DNA of 64,000 nt from Bradyrhizobium guangxiense (GCF_004114915.1 NZ_CP022219.1:5548501-5612500); one strand, 5' to 3'. Shown: positions 17,818 through 26,255, numbered from the stretch's first letter. A program made the numbers and translations. The notes: a model not told the origin generated them from the letters alone.

Positions 17818-17988
17818 CTATTCGTCCATGCTGGGCGACAGGATAACCTCCGCGGGCGCGCCGGGGCCTTGATCGGCGACAAATTCCAGCGTGGACACGC
17901 GCGAAAGTCCTTCGCCGCTGTCCATCAGCACCACGGCATCCTCAGGAAGTCCCTTCAGCCGATCGAGCAATTGCGCAACGGTCACCAC
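17818..17988 (-). CDS. Small unannotated-size protein between Rieske and haemoglobin genes
   Basis: A 56-residue reading frame with a GTG start, preceded by GGGGAA, and beginning 10 bp after the Rieske stop. It translates as VVTVAQLLDRLKGLPEDAVV, continues with a segment containing LMDSGEGLSRVSTLEFV, and ends VILSPSMDE. The composition is that of a real folded protein: amphipathic helix, then beta segments. I do not recognise a family. Placement in an unbroken same-strand gene series supports it. The second GTG, one codon later, is an equal start candidate. Confidence 0.6.
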   Translation of the reverse strand: MVTVAQLLDRLKGLPEDAVVLMDSGEGLSRVSTLEFVADQGPGAPAEVILSPSMDE

Positions 17989-17998
17989 CGGTTCCCCG

Positions 17999-18448
17999 CT
18001 ATTCCGGATGAATCATGATTTCCATGGTCTCGTCGTGATCGTCGAAGGCACCGAACGGACGGTCGTCCTCGACCAGCCGCTCGCCGCACAGGCAGACCTC
18101 ACCGTCGACCACCGCCAGCGCGATCGGCTCCAGGCTCTTGCCGCTGCAGGGACCGTCGATGCAGAGGCCGCTGTCAATTTCGAAAGTGGCGCCGTGACGG
18201 CCGCATTTCAGGAACGCGCGATCCTGCGTGAAGAAGTCACCGCTGCCAATGTTGAGCCAAACCCCGTCATGCGGGCAGGCATTGACGTACCCGACATAGG
18301 CGTTGTCGTGGGTCCGGACCACGACGATCGGGAACGGCCGGCTCTCGCCGGACGCATCAAAGCGCGACAGGCTGAAGGCTCTCGCGCTGCCGCGCTCGAT
18401 TTCGTCGCTCGCGCAGATGACGAAGACGTCGATCTCATCCGAGCCCAT
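17999..18448 (-). CDS. Rieske [2Fe-2S] protein 1
   Basis: A 149-residue soluble Rieske-type ferredoxin. The cluster motifs are CPH (NACPHDGVWL) and CGRH (LKCGRHGATF), giving the C-x-H ... C-x2-H ligand set at about residues 58-85, followed by GLCIDGPCSGKSLEPIAL. Probably an electron carrier or small-molecule oxygenase-type ferredoxin dedicated to the nif system. A clear paralogue is at 29072-29476. It is preceded by a 74-residue unknown and followed by a 56-residue unknown in the nifB operon. Confidence 0.88.
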   Translation of the reverse strand: MGSDEIDVFVICASDEIERGSARAFSLSRFDASGESRPFPIVVVRTHDNAYVGYVNACPHDGVWLNIGSGDFFTQDRAFLKCGRHGATFEIDSGLCIDGPCSGKSLEPIALAVVDGEVCLCGERLVEDDRPFGAFDDHDETMEIMIHPE

Positions 18449-18465
18449 GGCGCTGCTACCGCGGG

Positions 18466-18690
18466 TCAAGCCGCCGCCGGCACGGCGGCCTGCTTCAGCG
18501 CGGTCACTTCGTCGCGCGTCAGGCGGAACACGCCTCGTCCGCCGGCGAGCGTCTGGTAGACATCGCCGGCCTTGTCGCTGAGGAAGTTGAACCAGGCCTG
18601 CGGCGTGAGAGCTTCCGGTCGTTCGCTGATCTCGACCACGGTGCCATTCGGCGCAAAGCGGGCGTGAAGGATGACATTCTGCGTGTCCAT
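18466..18690 (-). CDS. Small conserved protein of unknown function (74 aa)
   Basis: A 74-residue protein (MDTQNVILHARFAPNGTVVE ... WFNFLSDKAGDVYQTLAGGRG ... FRLTRDEVTALKQAA). I recognise no named family. It lies 17 bp after the [2Fe-2S] ferredoxin gene and 17 bp before the Rieske gene, in the same transcription direction, which argues for a genuine nif-linked gene. Confidence 0.65.
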   Translation of the reverse strand: MDTQNVILHARFAPNGTVVEISERPEALTPQAWFNFLSDKAGDVYQTLAGGRGVFRLTRDEVTALKQAAVPAAA

Positions 18691-18707
18691 TGCGGTCCTC
18701 CTCGCAC

Positions 18708-19016
18708 TCACAGGCCTGATGAGAAGCCGAGCAGCTCGATCTTGACGTCCTCGGTGCCCAGCACGGTCGCTTGGCAGGAAAGCCGCGACTTCGAGCCGAC
18801 GCCGACGATGGTGTCGAGCTTCTCGTTCTCGAGCCGCGCGATCTTCGACAGGCCCTTTCGTCCCTCGTGCACGAAGATATGGCAGGGACCGCACTTGGCC
18901 TGCCCCTCGCACTTGTGCGGGATGGCGATCTCGGCGCCAAGCAGCGCGGCGAGCAGCGTGGTGCCTTCGGCAACATCGATGGTCTTGCCTTCGGGCAGGA
19001 CTGTCAGCGTGGTCAT
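18708..19016 (-). CDS. [2Fe-2S] plant/adrenodoxin-type ferredoxin
   Basis: A 102-residue ferredoxin with CEGQAKCGPC (C-x5-C-x2-C) and a fourth Cys in RLSCQATVLG, the ligand set of [2Fe-2S] ferredoxins of the Isc/adrenodoxin group. Probably an electron donor in the nif system or for cluster assembly. It is located 33 bp after the DegT-like gene in the nifB operon. Confidence 0.88.
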   Translation of the reverse strand: MTTLTVLPEGKTIDVAEGTTLLAALLGAEIAIPHKCEGQAKCGPCHIFVHEGRKGLSKIARLENEKLDTIVGVGSKSRLSCQATVLGTEDVKIELLGFSSGL

Positions 19017-19049
19017 GATCGTCGTCCTCTCTGTTATGCGTGTCGTGGT

Positions 19050-20258
19050 TCAGTAGATCGCCGCGCCGGCGCCCACATTGATCGAGGCGTCCTTCATGGT
19101 CTCGACGATGAATTCGATCTGACTGTCCGTCAGATGGGTGTGGAACGGCAAAGCGACGGCGCGATCGGCGATCTTCTCGGTCACCAGCAGGTCGCCGCGG
19201 CGATAGCCGAGATCGAAATAGTGCCGCTGCAAATGCAGCGGATGGCTGTAGGCCGCGGCTTCGACCTGCTCGACCCGGAGATCCTCGGCGATGGCGTCGC
19301 GGCTGGAGCGGGTGAAGCGGGTGCCGAGATGCACGAGATACAGGAACCAGTTCACCTCGGTCACATCGGGCCCGAGATACGGCGGCTTGATCCCCTCGAA
19401 GGACTGCACATGCGTCGCATAGAGCTGCTCGACCAGGCGGCGCCGTTCGATGATCTCGTCGATGCGCTTCAGCTGGGCCAGCCCGAGCGCCGCCGCGAGA
19501 TCGCTGAGCCCGGCTTGATAGGACGCCGCCGAGCCGACCACGACCGAGGAACGCTCGTTCAGCCGGTGCGACCGGTGACGACGCAGCGTCACCGCAAGGT
19601 CGATGTCGTCCGTGACGACCATGCCGCCCTCGCCACAGGTCAGCAGCGACGGCTGCGCGAAATCGAACACGGCGACGTCGCCGAAGCTGCCAACCAGCCT
19701 GTCCTTGTAGCGCGAGCCGATCGCCTCGGTGGAATCCTCCAGCAGGAGGATACCGTGCCGGTCCGCGATGTCGCGCAGCTCCGACCAGGGCGCCGGGTGG
19801 CCGTTGGTGTTGGCTGCAAGGATGGCCCGCGTCGCGTGCGTGATGCGCTCCTCGACTTTTTGCGGCGCCAACGTTCCTGACCAATAGTCGATGTCGGCGA
19901 AGACGGGCCTCGCACCGGCGAGGCTGATTGCATGCGCGGTCTCGCGGAACGAATAGGACGAGGCGATGACCTCGTCGCCCGCACCGATGCCGTACGCCTT
20001 CAGGGCGAGCAGGAGACCGATGGTGCCGCTCGGCACCGCAATCGCATAGGCCCGGCCGACATAGGCGGCAAACGCCGCCTCGAATTCCTCCGCGAGCAGC
20101 CCGCTGGAAATCCGCGGCGAGCGCAGCACGGCATCCACCGCGCCGATCTCAGCCAGCGTGATGTCGGGATCGGAGAGCGGGATGAAATCGTGATGGTTCT
20201 CGACTGTGAGATCGCCGGTTTCCGCAATGTCGTCGTAGGCGAGAGCTGGCTCCGTCAT
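19050..20258 (-). CDS. DegT/DnrJ/EryC1-family protein lacking the PLP lysine
   Basis: A 402-residue fold-type-I aminotransferase-like protein of the DegT family (HDFIPLSDPDITLAEIGAV, VPSGTIGLLLALKAYGIGAGDEV, EDSTEAIGSRY). In the place of the catalytic Lys of DegT enzymes (consensus like F-x-A-T-K before GEGG) it reads VFDFAQPSLLTCGEGG, i.e. Ser instead of Lys, so a normal internal aldimine cannot form. It may be a PLP-independent or sugar-dehydratase-like relative, or a non-enzymatic protein. The start at 20258 overlaps the previous gene by 4 bp. Confidence 0.82.
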   Translation of the reverse strand: MTEPALAYDDIAETGDLTVENHHDFIPLSDPDITLAEIGAVDAVLRSPRISSGLLAEEFEAAFAAYVGRAYAIAVPSGTIGLLLALKAYGIGAGDEVIASSYSFRETAHAISLAGARPVFADIDYWSGTLAPQKVEERITHATRAILAANTNGHPAPWSELRDIADRHGILLLEDSTEAIGSRYKDRLVGSFGDVAVFDFAQPSLLTCGEGGMVVTDDIDLAVTLRRHRSHRLNERSSVVVGSAASYQAGLSDLAAALGLAQLKRIDEIIERRRLVEQLYATHVQSFEGIKPPYLGPDVTEVNWFLYLVHLGTRFTRSSRDAIAEDLRVEQVEAAAYSHPLHLQRHYFDLGYRRGDLLVTEKIADRAVALPFHTHLTDSQIEFIVETMKDASINVGAGAAIY

Positions 20259-20515
20259 GACACGGTCGCCCGCTTGGCCAGCACGATGCCGGTCGCGCGT
20301 GCCGGATCGTCGGTGATTGCGGCGCAATGATCAGCGCTGTCGAGCAAATACAGGTCGAACGCCCCAAAGCTGCGGTACGGCGTCTCCGTCACGTCGGAGG
20401 CGTCGCAGCGGATCCAGGCAAGATGCGGGAACTTCTGCCGCAGCTCGAGATAGGCTTGCGGCGACGACGCCAGCACCTGCTCGATTTCAGCCAGTTCGAT
20501 TGCTGCCAATGCCAT
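20255..20515 (-). CDS. Small conserved protein of unknown function (86 aa)
   Basis: An 86-residue protein (MALAAIELAEIEQVLASSPQ ... FPHLAWIRCDASDV ... FDLYLLDSADHCAAITDDP). I recognise no named family. It overlaps the DegT-like gene by 4 bp (ATGA) and begins 14 bp after the preceding gene's stop, so it is translationally linked to the nifB operon. Confidence 0.7.
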   Translation of the reverse strand: MALAAIELAEIEQVLASSPQAYLELRQKFPHLAWIRCDASDVTETPYRSFGAFDLYLLDSADHCAAITDDPARATGIVLAKRATVS

Positions 20516-20529
20516 TTTCCCAACTCCCG

Positions 20530-20889
20530 CTATTGCCAGAACACGCGCTCGGGATCGACGTTCAGGATCTCCGTCGCGGACGCCAGCCGCTGATGCACGC
20601 CGTGCAACTCCCAGGCGCCCGTCGCATGATCCTTGCGAAACAGCTTCCAACTCGCGCTCGCCGCATCGTGATGCAGCAAGGCGACGTCGATGACGCCCCC
20701 CTCCGCGTCGATATTGCGCGAGCAGCAGGGGCTCTCGACCAGATAGCCGCCGGTCACGCCCCTCACGACCGGTGAGACGTAGCGATAGCGCTTGCGGGAT
20801 TCCAGGGCGCGCTCGATCCGCCTGCGATCGAGCTCGTTGGGATGCGCCGGCAAGTGCAAGTCTGGCTGTCTGAGAACCGCGGCATTCAT
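20530..20889 (-). CDS. DUF3024-like protein
   Basis: A 119-residue protein (HPNELDRRRIERALESRKRY, VRGVTGGYLVESPCCSRNID, DVALLHHDAASASWKLFRKD and a C-terminal DPERVFWQ). It resembles the DUF3024 family from memory; that assignment is tentative and the function is unknown. It is in the nifB operon, 10 bp after a NifZ-domain gene. Confidence 0.68.
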   Translation of the reverse strand: MNAAVLRQPDLHLPAHPNELDRRRIERALESRKRYRYVSPVVRGVTGGYLVESPCCSRNIDAEGGVIDVALLHHDAASASWKLFRKDHATGAWELHGVHQRLASATEILNVDPERVFWQ

Positions 20890-20899
20890 CGTGCGTTGC

Positions 20900-21142
20900 C
20901 TACATCGGACTGATTTCTTCTTCGAGGCACCCGACCACCAGCCGCTCGCCGAACTCGACGAGGTAGATCGGCAGATTGGCGTCGGTATGCCGGCCAACCT
21001 GGACGATCTCGCCGGTGTGGCCGGCGCCGACGAGCAGACCGTCGGCCGGCGCGTCCGGAAACGAGCCGTCATTGAGCAGATCCACCGCCGCTTTGACGCG
21101 CTGGCCCCATTGATATTTCGGCAATTTCGGTTCGATCATCAT
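20900..21142 (-). CDS. NifZ-domain small protein
   Basis: An 80-residue protein whose second half, HTGEIVQVGRHTDANLPIYL followed by VEFGERLVVGCLEEEI, is the NifZ-type beta domain. It overlaps the upstream nifZ by 4 bp (start 21142, or 21139 if the second ATG is used). NifZ helps assemble the second P-cluster half of the MoFe protein; whether this short version does so is inference. Confidence 0.78.
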   Translation of the reverse strand: MMIEPKLPKYQWGQRVKAAVDLLNDGSFPDAPADGLLVGAGHTGEIVQVGRHTDANLPIYLVEFGERLVVGCLEEEISPM

Positions 21143-21456
21143 GATGCAGCCTCCGGCAGCGGAATGTCCTCGACCACATCGCGCGGGGTGACGGGGTCGA
21201 GCTCCTTGCGCTTCATCCCGACGCGGTTGCCGCTTTCGAGGAATTCGACGCCGTAGATGTAGAATTGCTGGAGGAAGGTGCCGATCGAGACCACGTAGCC
21301 GATCTCGCCCTTCTTGGCGAGGATGTCGCCGATCTCCTTGCCGGCATAGGTGCCGTCGTTGCGGATAGTGCGCTTGGCCCGCACCTTCTCGCCGAAGGTG
21401 AAGAACGGCGCAGCGGTCAGCTCGACGACGTCGCTGTCGCGGACGATGTTGCTCAT
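21139..21456 (-). CDS. nifZ: NifZ, P-cluster maturation protein
   Basis: A 105-residue NifZ (FTFGEKVRAKRTIRNDGTYA, GKEIGDILAKKGEIGYVVSI, GTFLQQFYIYGVEFLESGNR). NifZ acts in P-cluster formation on NifDK. The start at 21456 overlaps the LRV-protein stop by 4 bp, and the gene end overlaps the next NifZ-domain gene by 4 bp. A third, more distant NifZ-like gene is at 40207-40560. Confidence 0.9.
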   Translation of the reverse strand: MSNIVRDSDVVELTAAPFFTFGEKVRAKRTIRNDGTYAGKEIGDILAKKGEIGYVVSIGTFLQQFYIYGVEFLESGNRVGMKRKELDPVTPRDVVEDIPLPEAAS

Positions 21457-22226
21457 AGGGAAGCTCCGGTTTCCCGTTCCAATCGCACGGCAACCCGCGA
21501 CCGCGCGACCTCGCGCACCAGGCCGTCCTGGTCCTCGGCGAGCCCCATGAGGTCGCTGGCCGCCGCGCGGCTCGCGACCTCGTAGCGGATGCGCCAATCC
21601 GGATCGCAGCGCATCAGCGCCAGAAGCTGAGGCGACAGGCGTTGGGCGACCTCGAGCCGCACGGCAGCGTCGCGGTCGTTGATCATGCCGAGCAGCCATT
21701 CATCGGGAATCCGCCGGGCCACGACGCGGCGTACCTCCGCTTCATCGTCATTGATCATCCGGCCGAGCAACAGCGGCGCCAACCTGCGCGCGACAACGAG
21801 GCGGACGTAATAATCCTCGTCGGACGCCATCGGCAGCAACTCGTCGCCGTCGACGAGGGTGGCAACCCGCATCCTGACCTCGCGATGCGGATCCTTGCGC
21901 AACTGGAGCGCATAGCGCCTTGGCAGACGGCGAACGACATTCCAGCGTACGGTCTCGTCGGCATCGTCGAGCAGCAGCGGAAGCAGAAACAGATTGGCGA
22001 ATTTGGCGGCGATCGCGCGCACCTCGAAATGCGGGTGGGCGAGATAACCGTCGGCAAGGCCGGGGTTCCAGTTGAAGAAGCGGTCGATGCGGCGTGCATA
22101 GCGATCATTGACGCAGGCGTGCCGGAGCCGACAGCCGCCCGTGCCGTTGAGCTCGAGATGAGCGCAGGTCGCGCAATCGACCTCTTGTCCCTGCCAGTCG
22201 AGGGCTTCGTCGATGTCGTCAGTCAT
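21453..22226 (-). CDS. Fe-S leucine-rich-variant (LRV) repeat protein
   Basis: A 257-residue protein like the Azotobacter LRV protein. The N-terminus has a Cys cluster, CATCAHLELNGTGGC then RLRHAC, that ligates a [4Fe-4S] cluster. From about residue 65, repeats of roughly 24 residues follow (e.g. EVRMRVATLVDGDELL, YVRLVVARRLAPLLLG, EVRRVVARRIPDEWLL), forming a superhelix. Function is unproven; a scaffold or sensor in nif assembly is possible. It overlaps the TPR gene by 8 bp and nifZ by 4 bp. Confidence 0.85.
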   Translation of the reverse strand: MTDDIDEALDWQGQEVDCATCAHLELNGTGGCRLRHACVNDRYARRIDRFFNWNPGLADGYLAHPHFEVRAIAAKFANLFLLPLLLDDADETVRWNVVRRLPRRYALQLRKDPHREVRMRVATLVDGDELLPMASDEDYYVRLVVARRLAPLLLGRMINDDEAEVRRVVARRIPDEWLLGMINDRDAAVRLEVAQRLSPQLLALMRCDPDWRIRYEVASRAAASDLMGLAEDQDGLVREVARSRVAVRLERETGASL

Positions 22227-22752
22227 CGTCCTGCCCCATCCGCTCGAGCACGCCCAGCAGCACCCTGGCACCGATCTTGTCGCTGGGATCGAGCTCCAGC
22301 AGCTTCTGGACCGCGAGCCGCCCCTCCTCGGTCTCGCCAAGGCGCATCTGCAAATAGGCGTAGCCCTTCAGCGAGAACAGGAAGAACCGCGGCAGGATGC
22401 TCTCGTAGCGGCCGAACTCGGCATCGCCGGCCCGCACATAGCGCCAGTCGGCGGGCAGATTGTTCTCCTGCGCGGCCTTCAGGAGGCAGCGCCGGGCGAC
22501 CTCGAGCGCCTCCGTGACACGACCCTTGTAGAAGTAGAAGCGATAGAGGCCGATCAGCACGGCAGCATGACCGGGGGCGAGCGCCTCGGCTTCGCGCAGA
22601 TGACGTTCCGCGATCTCATCCAGATGATAGGAGAGCCCCGCCTCCCACAGATGATCTTCTGCCTCGGTCGGCAGCCCGCCTCCGAGCAAGGCGCTGGTGA
22701 CGAGCGCCTCGTTGATCTCGACCTGCGGGCTGACGAACGTGTCCGGCATCAT
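22219..22752 (-). CDS. TPR-like protein, paralogue of the 15476 gene
   Basis: A 177-residue helical-repeat protein (AERHLREAEALAPGHAAVLI, LYRFYFYKGRVTEALEVARR, LFSLKGYAYLQMRLGETEEG). It shares the same repeat plan and a DWR motif with the protein at 15476-15955. It is probably a protein-interaction module for nitrogenase assembly. The start is at 22752 or 22749. It lies 10 bp after the A-type carrier gene and overlaps the LRV gene. Confidence 0.77.
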   Translation of the reverse strand: MMPDTFVSPQVEINEALVTSALLGGGLPTEAEDHLWEAGLSYHLDEIAERHLREAEALAPGHAAVLIGLYRFYFYKGRVTEALEVARRCLLKAAQENNLPADWRYVRAGDAEFGRYESILPRFFLFSLKGYAYLQMRLGETEEGRLAVQKLLELDPSDKIGARVLLGVLERMGQDDD

Positions 22753-22762
22753 TGTCGCCTGT

Positions 22763-23071
22763 TCAATGATGTCCGCAGGAGACCTGCTTGGGGTCGTGGA
22801 ACACGAGCCCGGTCTGGGTCGCCGTATCCGCGAAATCGATGGTCACGCCGTCGAGCAGCAGCCGGCTTTCGGCGGGCAGAAACAGCTTGACGCCGTCGCG
22901 CTCGACCACGGCATCGCCGGCCTGCGGCTCCGCGCGGACGCTGATGTCCGCGGCAAGGCCCGAGCAGCCACCCGGACTGACCGCAAGACGAAAGCCGCTG
23001 CCTGCGCCGCCGTCGACGCGGAGCATCATGCGCATGAACTTCTGCGCCGCTGGTGTAATCGTGAAGTTCAT
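22763..23071 (-). CDS. HesB/IscA-family protein of the nifB operon
   Basis: A 102-residue A-type carrier homologue (MNFTITPAAQKFMRMMLRVD, SPGGCSGLAADISV, FHDPKQVSCGHH). The first ligand Cys is in GGCSG. The C-terminal CGC of classical IscA is reduced to SCGHH, so one of the three cluster Cys is missing. It is distinct from the classical iscA-like gene at 27813. It lies 11 bp after the ferredoxin gene. Confidence 0.87.
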   Translation of the reverse strand: MNFTITPAAQKFMRMMLRVDGGAGSGFRLAVSPGGCSGLAADISVRAEPQAGDAVVERDGVKLFLPAESRLLLDGVTIDFADTATQTGLVFHDPKQVSCGHH

Positions 23072-23082
23072 CTCTTTCTCCC

Positions 23083-23307
23083 TCAGACCGGCGCCTGGTA
23101 GCGCGGCAGTGACGTATCGACGACGCAGGTGTTGTCGACCGGGCAAACCGCCACGCATTGCGGCTCGTCGAAATAGCCCAGGCACTCGGTGCACTTCTTC
23201 GGATCGATCACGAACGTGCCACCCTTCTCGGAGATGGCGACGTTCGGACATTCCGGCTCGCAAGCCGAACAGCTCGTGCACTGCGAGGCGATGATCTTGA
23301 ACGGCAT
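23083..23307 (-). CDS. 2[4Fe-4S] ferredoxin next to nifB
   Basis: A 74-residue bacterial ferredoxin with two clusters: [12 protein letters not shown] and [18 protein letters not shown], the second with the long insertion typical of nif FdxN/FrxA-type ferredoxins. It probably donates electrons to NifB or nitrogenase. It starts 10 bp after the nifB stop. A close relative is at 45467-45661. Confidence 0.93.
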   Translation of the reverse strand: MPFKIIASQCTSCSACEPECPNVAISEKGGTFVIDPKKCTECLGYFDEPQCVAVCPVDNTCVVDTSLPRYQAPV

Positions 23308-23317
23308 CGGTTTCTCC

Positions 23318-24880
23318 TCACGCCGCCGAAATCAGCGCGCCTTGGCGGATGACGGCATCGCCGCGCTCCACGTGCTCGATCTCGCCGCGGTTGACCTTGT
23401 CCAGATAGGCCTTGAACCAGGCGATCGCCGACTTCTCGATGAACTCGTGGGCGTATTGATCGACCGGCTCGATCCCGGCCTTGATCAGGTCGCCCTTCGG
23501 GCAGCCGCCGATCTTGGCCACGAACACCGCATGGCAGTCGTTGATGGCACGGATGATGGTCTCGAGACTGTCCTCCTCGCCATAGCCGCCCTGACAGTAG
23601 AGATCGACACGGCGATGGCCGACGAATTTCGCACCCGCGGTGGAAAGCTCGTAGACCTGGAATTCCTTGGCATGACCGAAGTGCTCGTTGATCAGGCCCG
23701 AGCCCTTGGTCGCAACCGCCGCCAGCACCTTGATGTCACTGGAGGCACCCGCGAGTTCGGCAAGCTCTTCCTGCTTGGCCGCAACCTTGGCGACGCGCTC
23801 CTCCTCGACTTTCTCCTGATAGGCCTTGCGGGTCTCGGCGTCGTACTTCACCTCCATGGCCATGATCTTCTCGGTGGTGAACTCGGCGCTGCGATCCTCG
23901 CCGAGCAGGCCGACCGCGTCGGCGCGGCACTGGCGGCAATGCCGCATCATGTTCATCTCGCCTTCGCAGGAATCCTGCAGCGCTTTCAGCTCCTGTGCGC
24001 TCGGACCGCGCTGCCCGTTCAAGCCGAACACGGTGCCGTGCTCGGGCGAGGAGATCAGCGGCATGATGTTGTGCAGGAAGGCGCCGCGAGACTTCACCGC
24101 CCGGTTGACCTCGACCAGGTGCTGGTCGTTGATCCCCGGGATCATCACCGAGTTGATCTTGCAGAGGATGCCGCGCTCGGTGAGCATCTCCAGGCCCTGG
24201 AGCTGCCGATCGGTGAGGATCTTGGCGGCCTCGTAGCCGGTGTAACGCTTGTGCTTGTAGAAGATCCAGGGGTAGATCTTGGCGCCGATCTCGGGATCGA
24301 CCATGTTGATGGTGATGGTGACGTGATCGACGTTGAACCGCGCGATGGCGTCGACATGGTCCGGCAATGCGAGGCCGTTGGTCGACAGGCAGAGCTTGAT
24401 GTCGGGTGCGGTCTGGCTGATCAGCTCGAACGTCTTGAAGGTCTTTTCGGGGTTCGCCAGGGGATCGCCGGGGCCGGCGATGCCGAGCACTGTCATCTGC
24501 GGGATGGTGGAGGCGACCGCCAGAACCTTCTTGGCGGCCTGCTCGGGCGTCAGCTTCTCGCTGACCACGCCGGGGCGGGATTCGTTGGCGCAATCATATT
24601 TGCGATTGCAGTAATTGCACTGGATGTTGCACGCCGGCGCAACCGCGACATGCATACGCGCATAGTGATGATGCGCTTCCTCGCTGTAGCAGGGATGGTT
24701 CTTCACCTTCTCCCAGATCTCGGTCGGCAGATCGCCTTGCCCGGCCTGCGATCCGCAGCTCGCCTTGCCGCTGCCGCCGCTGGTGCCGCACCCCTTGTGC
24801 TCGGCGATGGCCTGCATGATCTCGCCGACTTCGGCGACGTGGCCGATGCTGCTGGCGTCGTGTTGTGCTGAAACGTCCAT
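23318..24880 (-). CDS. nifB: NifB, FeMo-co core synthase (radical SAM)
   Basis: A 520-residue NifB that makes NifB-co, the [8Fe-9S-C] precursor of FeMo-co. The radical-SAM cluster ligands are C84, C88 and C91 in CNIQCNYC, and [12 protein letters not shown] follows. The C-terminal third is a NifX/NafY-like domain ([35 protein letters not shown]). The start at 24880 has AGGAG upstream; a longer reading runs into the promoter. It heads an operon of at least fifteen genes reaching the truncated haemoglobin. Confidence 0.98.
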   Translation of the reverse strand: MDVSAQHDASSIGHVAEVGEIMQAIAEHKGCGTSGGSGKASCGSQAGQGDLPTEIWEKVKNHPCYSEEAHHHYARMHVAVAPACNIQCNYCNRKYDCANESRPGVVSEKLTPEQAAKKVLAVASTIPQMTVLGIAGPGDPLANPEKTFKTFELISQTAPDIKLCLSTNGLALPDHVDAIARFNVDHVTITINMVDPEIGAKIYPWIFYKHKRYTGYEAAKILTDRQLQGLEMLTERGILCKINSVMIPGINDQHLVEVNRAVKSRGAFLHNIMPLISSPEHGTVFGLNGQRGPSAQELKALQDSCEGEMNMMRHCRQCRADAVGLLGEDRSAEFTTEKIMAMEVKYDAETRKAYQEKVEEERVAKVAAKQEELAELAGASSDIKVLAAVATKGSGLINEHFGHAKEFQVYELSTAGAKFVGHRRVDLYCQGGYGEEDSLETIIRAINDCHAVFVAKIGGCPKGDLIKAGIEPVDQYAHEFIEKSAIAWFKAYLDKVNRGEIEHVERGDAVIRQGALISAA

Positions 24881-24965
24881 GTGCTCAGTTCTCCTTGCAG
24901 GCCGAACGGATTTGCGGGGCTCTGATTTCGAGAAGCGTCCTAAGAGTCGTTCTAGAAAGGTATTA

Positions 24966-24980
24966 GCAACCCGCATGCCA
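24966..24980 (-). promoter_or_regulatory. Sigma-54 promoter of the nifB operon
   Basis: Minus-strand TGGCATGCGGGTTGC, one base off TGGCACG-N4-TTGC, 85 bp upstream of nifB. Confidence 0.85.
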
Positions 24981-25056
24981 CCGCCGCATCCGCGACTTTC
25001 TTCGCTTGCTTCAAGGAGTTAGCGCGCTCGCCGAAGAATGTCGGGTTATCAACGCA

Positions 25057-25072
25057 TGTTGCAAAGGCGACA
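25057..25072. promoter_or_regulatory. NifA activator site of nifB
   Basis: Exact TGT-N10-ACA (TGTTGCAAAGGCGACA), 76 bp above the nifB -24/-12 element. A one-mismatch copy (TGT...ACG) lies at 25039-25054. Confidence 0.82.
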
Positions 25073-25167
25073 GAGGCGACATCGTCGACGAGATGCATCG
25101 ATGCGCGCGGGATCTCCGCGCGAGGATCGCTCGTGCGGAGATCGCCAGATCGGCCATTCGATGGAGG

Positions 25168-26034
25168 TCAGCCCGCCAGAACAATCTCAATCGCGCGCGG
25201 AAGCGAGATGGCGAGCGGAGTCAGACCCTGGCTCACGAGGAAGCGCAGCTCGTTCTTCGACAGCGTGTCCGGCTCGACCACGGCATAGTGGATGTCCGCC
25301 GAACGCTTCGACACCTGCCGCGCATAGGTGCGCAGGAGCTGATCGTTGAAGCGGCAGCCGAGGAACAGAAAGCTGCGGCCCGTGCGTCGCGCCTTGACCT
25401 CGTCCGGGATCGGCGTCTGGATGTCGATCTCGGTCAACACCTCGACATAGTCGGCGTCGGAGATCAGAAAGTTCTTCGCCGGCGCGACGCTGCCGTGGGG
25501 CTTGTAGAGGATCGTGGTCCAGCCCCCGGCCTGCGCGCGATCGACCTCCTGGCCTGCGGCATCGTAAAACCGGTACCAGCGATCCTCGCCGATGCCGGCG
25601 CGGGTGATGCCCTGGATCTCGCCCCAGTCGCCGCGCTCGGCGAGTGCGCTGCGCATCGCACCGTCGTACCAGCTGTCGACGATCAGCGGCAGCGGCAGAG
25701 AGGCGAGATGGCGATGCAGCGCCGTCGGTGCCACCGGACTGGCGAAGGCGTCCGCCATCAGCGCCGTCACGGTGGCGCGGTGCCTGGTGCTCTCGATGTG
25801 CTGCGCGGAGGCCCAGGCATTGCCGCGGGCGCGTCGCGGTAGCGCAACCTTGGTGCCGAAGAAGGCCGCCAGCGCTTCCGGATTCATCGGTACGGCCGAC
25901 GCCGCGAGCTCGGCGACGCCCGGCCCGAGATAGGGAATGACGCTGCCGCCGCGCAGCCGCGCGACGACGCCGATGAGAATGGCCTCAGCGTCGGCGGGAT
26001 TGGCGAAGTCGATCTGCGGGACCGGCGCGTTCAT
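25168..26034 (-). CDS. SIR2-like (NAD-binding) protein of the nifS operon
   Basis: A 288-residue SIR2-like protein. It has an N-terminal [15 protein letters not shown] nucleotide-loop-like motif, a central TILYKPHGS and a C-terminal [15 protein letters not shown], the pattern of SIR2-like domains that bind NAD. Whether it deacylates, hydrolyses NAD or only binds it cannot be read from sequence. Its start overlaps the nifT stop by one base (26034), so it is coupled to iscA-nfu-nifS-nifT and likely NifA-controlled. Confidence 0.78.
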   Translation of the reverse strand: MNAPVPQIDFANPADAEAILIGVVARLRGGSVIPYLGPGVAELAASAVPMNPEALAAFFGTKVALPRRARGNAWASAQHIESTRHRATVTALMADAFASPVAPTALHRHLASLPLPLIVDSWYDGAMRSALAERGDWGEIQGITRAGIGEDRWYRFYDAAGQEVDRAQAGGWTTILYKPHGSVAPAKNFLISDADYVEVLTEIDIQTPIPDEVKARRTGRSFLFLGCRFNDQLLRTYARQVSKRSADIHYAVVEPDTLSKNELRFLVSQGLTPLAISLPRAIEIVLAG

Positions 26035-26255
26035 CACTCGTCTCCCTCGCCGCCGCGCTTCTTGGCGTTGATAGTGATCGGAAGGTTGGTGTCGGCGGCC
26101 ATCTGCGGCAGGGCGAGCACCCAGCCATTGGCGATCTTGATCCAGCCGCCCCACAGCGTCTCGTGCTCTGACTCGACGATCGGCTCCTCGAGATCCTTCT
26201 TCGGCACATAGATCGACAGACCGGTCTCCGGCGAACGGCGAATCATGACTTTCAT
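26034..26255 (-). CDS. nifT: NifT/FixU protein
   Basis: A 73-residue NifT ([49 protein letters not shown]). The family is small, nif-specific and of unclear function, perhaps in MoFe protein maturation. It overlaps the nifS stop by 4 bp (ATGA) and the SIR2-like start by one base. Confidence 0.92.
   Translation of the reverse strand: MKVMIRRSPETGLSIYVPKKDLEEPIVESEHETLWGGWIKIANGWVLALPQMAADTNLPITINAKKRGGEGDE

Noticed and set aside
23189..24871. Long open frame opposite nifB (560 codons), and similar ones opposite nifD (37258-38838), fixC (5198-6244) and nifA (46139-47782)
   Set aside because: These are antisense shadows caused by high GC content. Their translations have no recognisable domains, while the opposite frames are well-known proteins.
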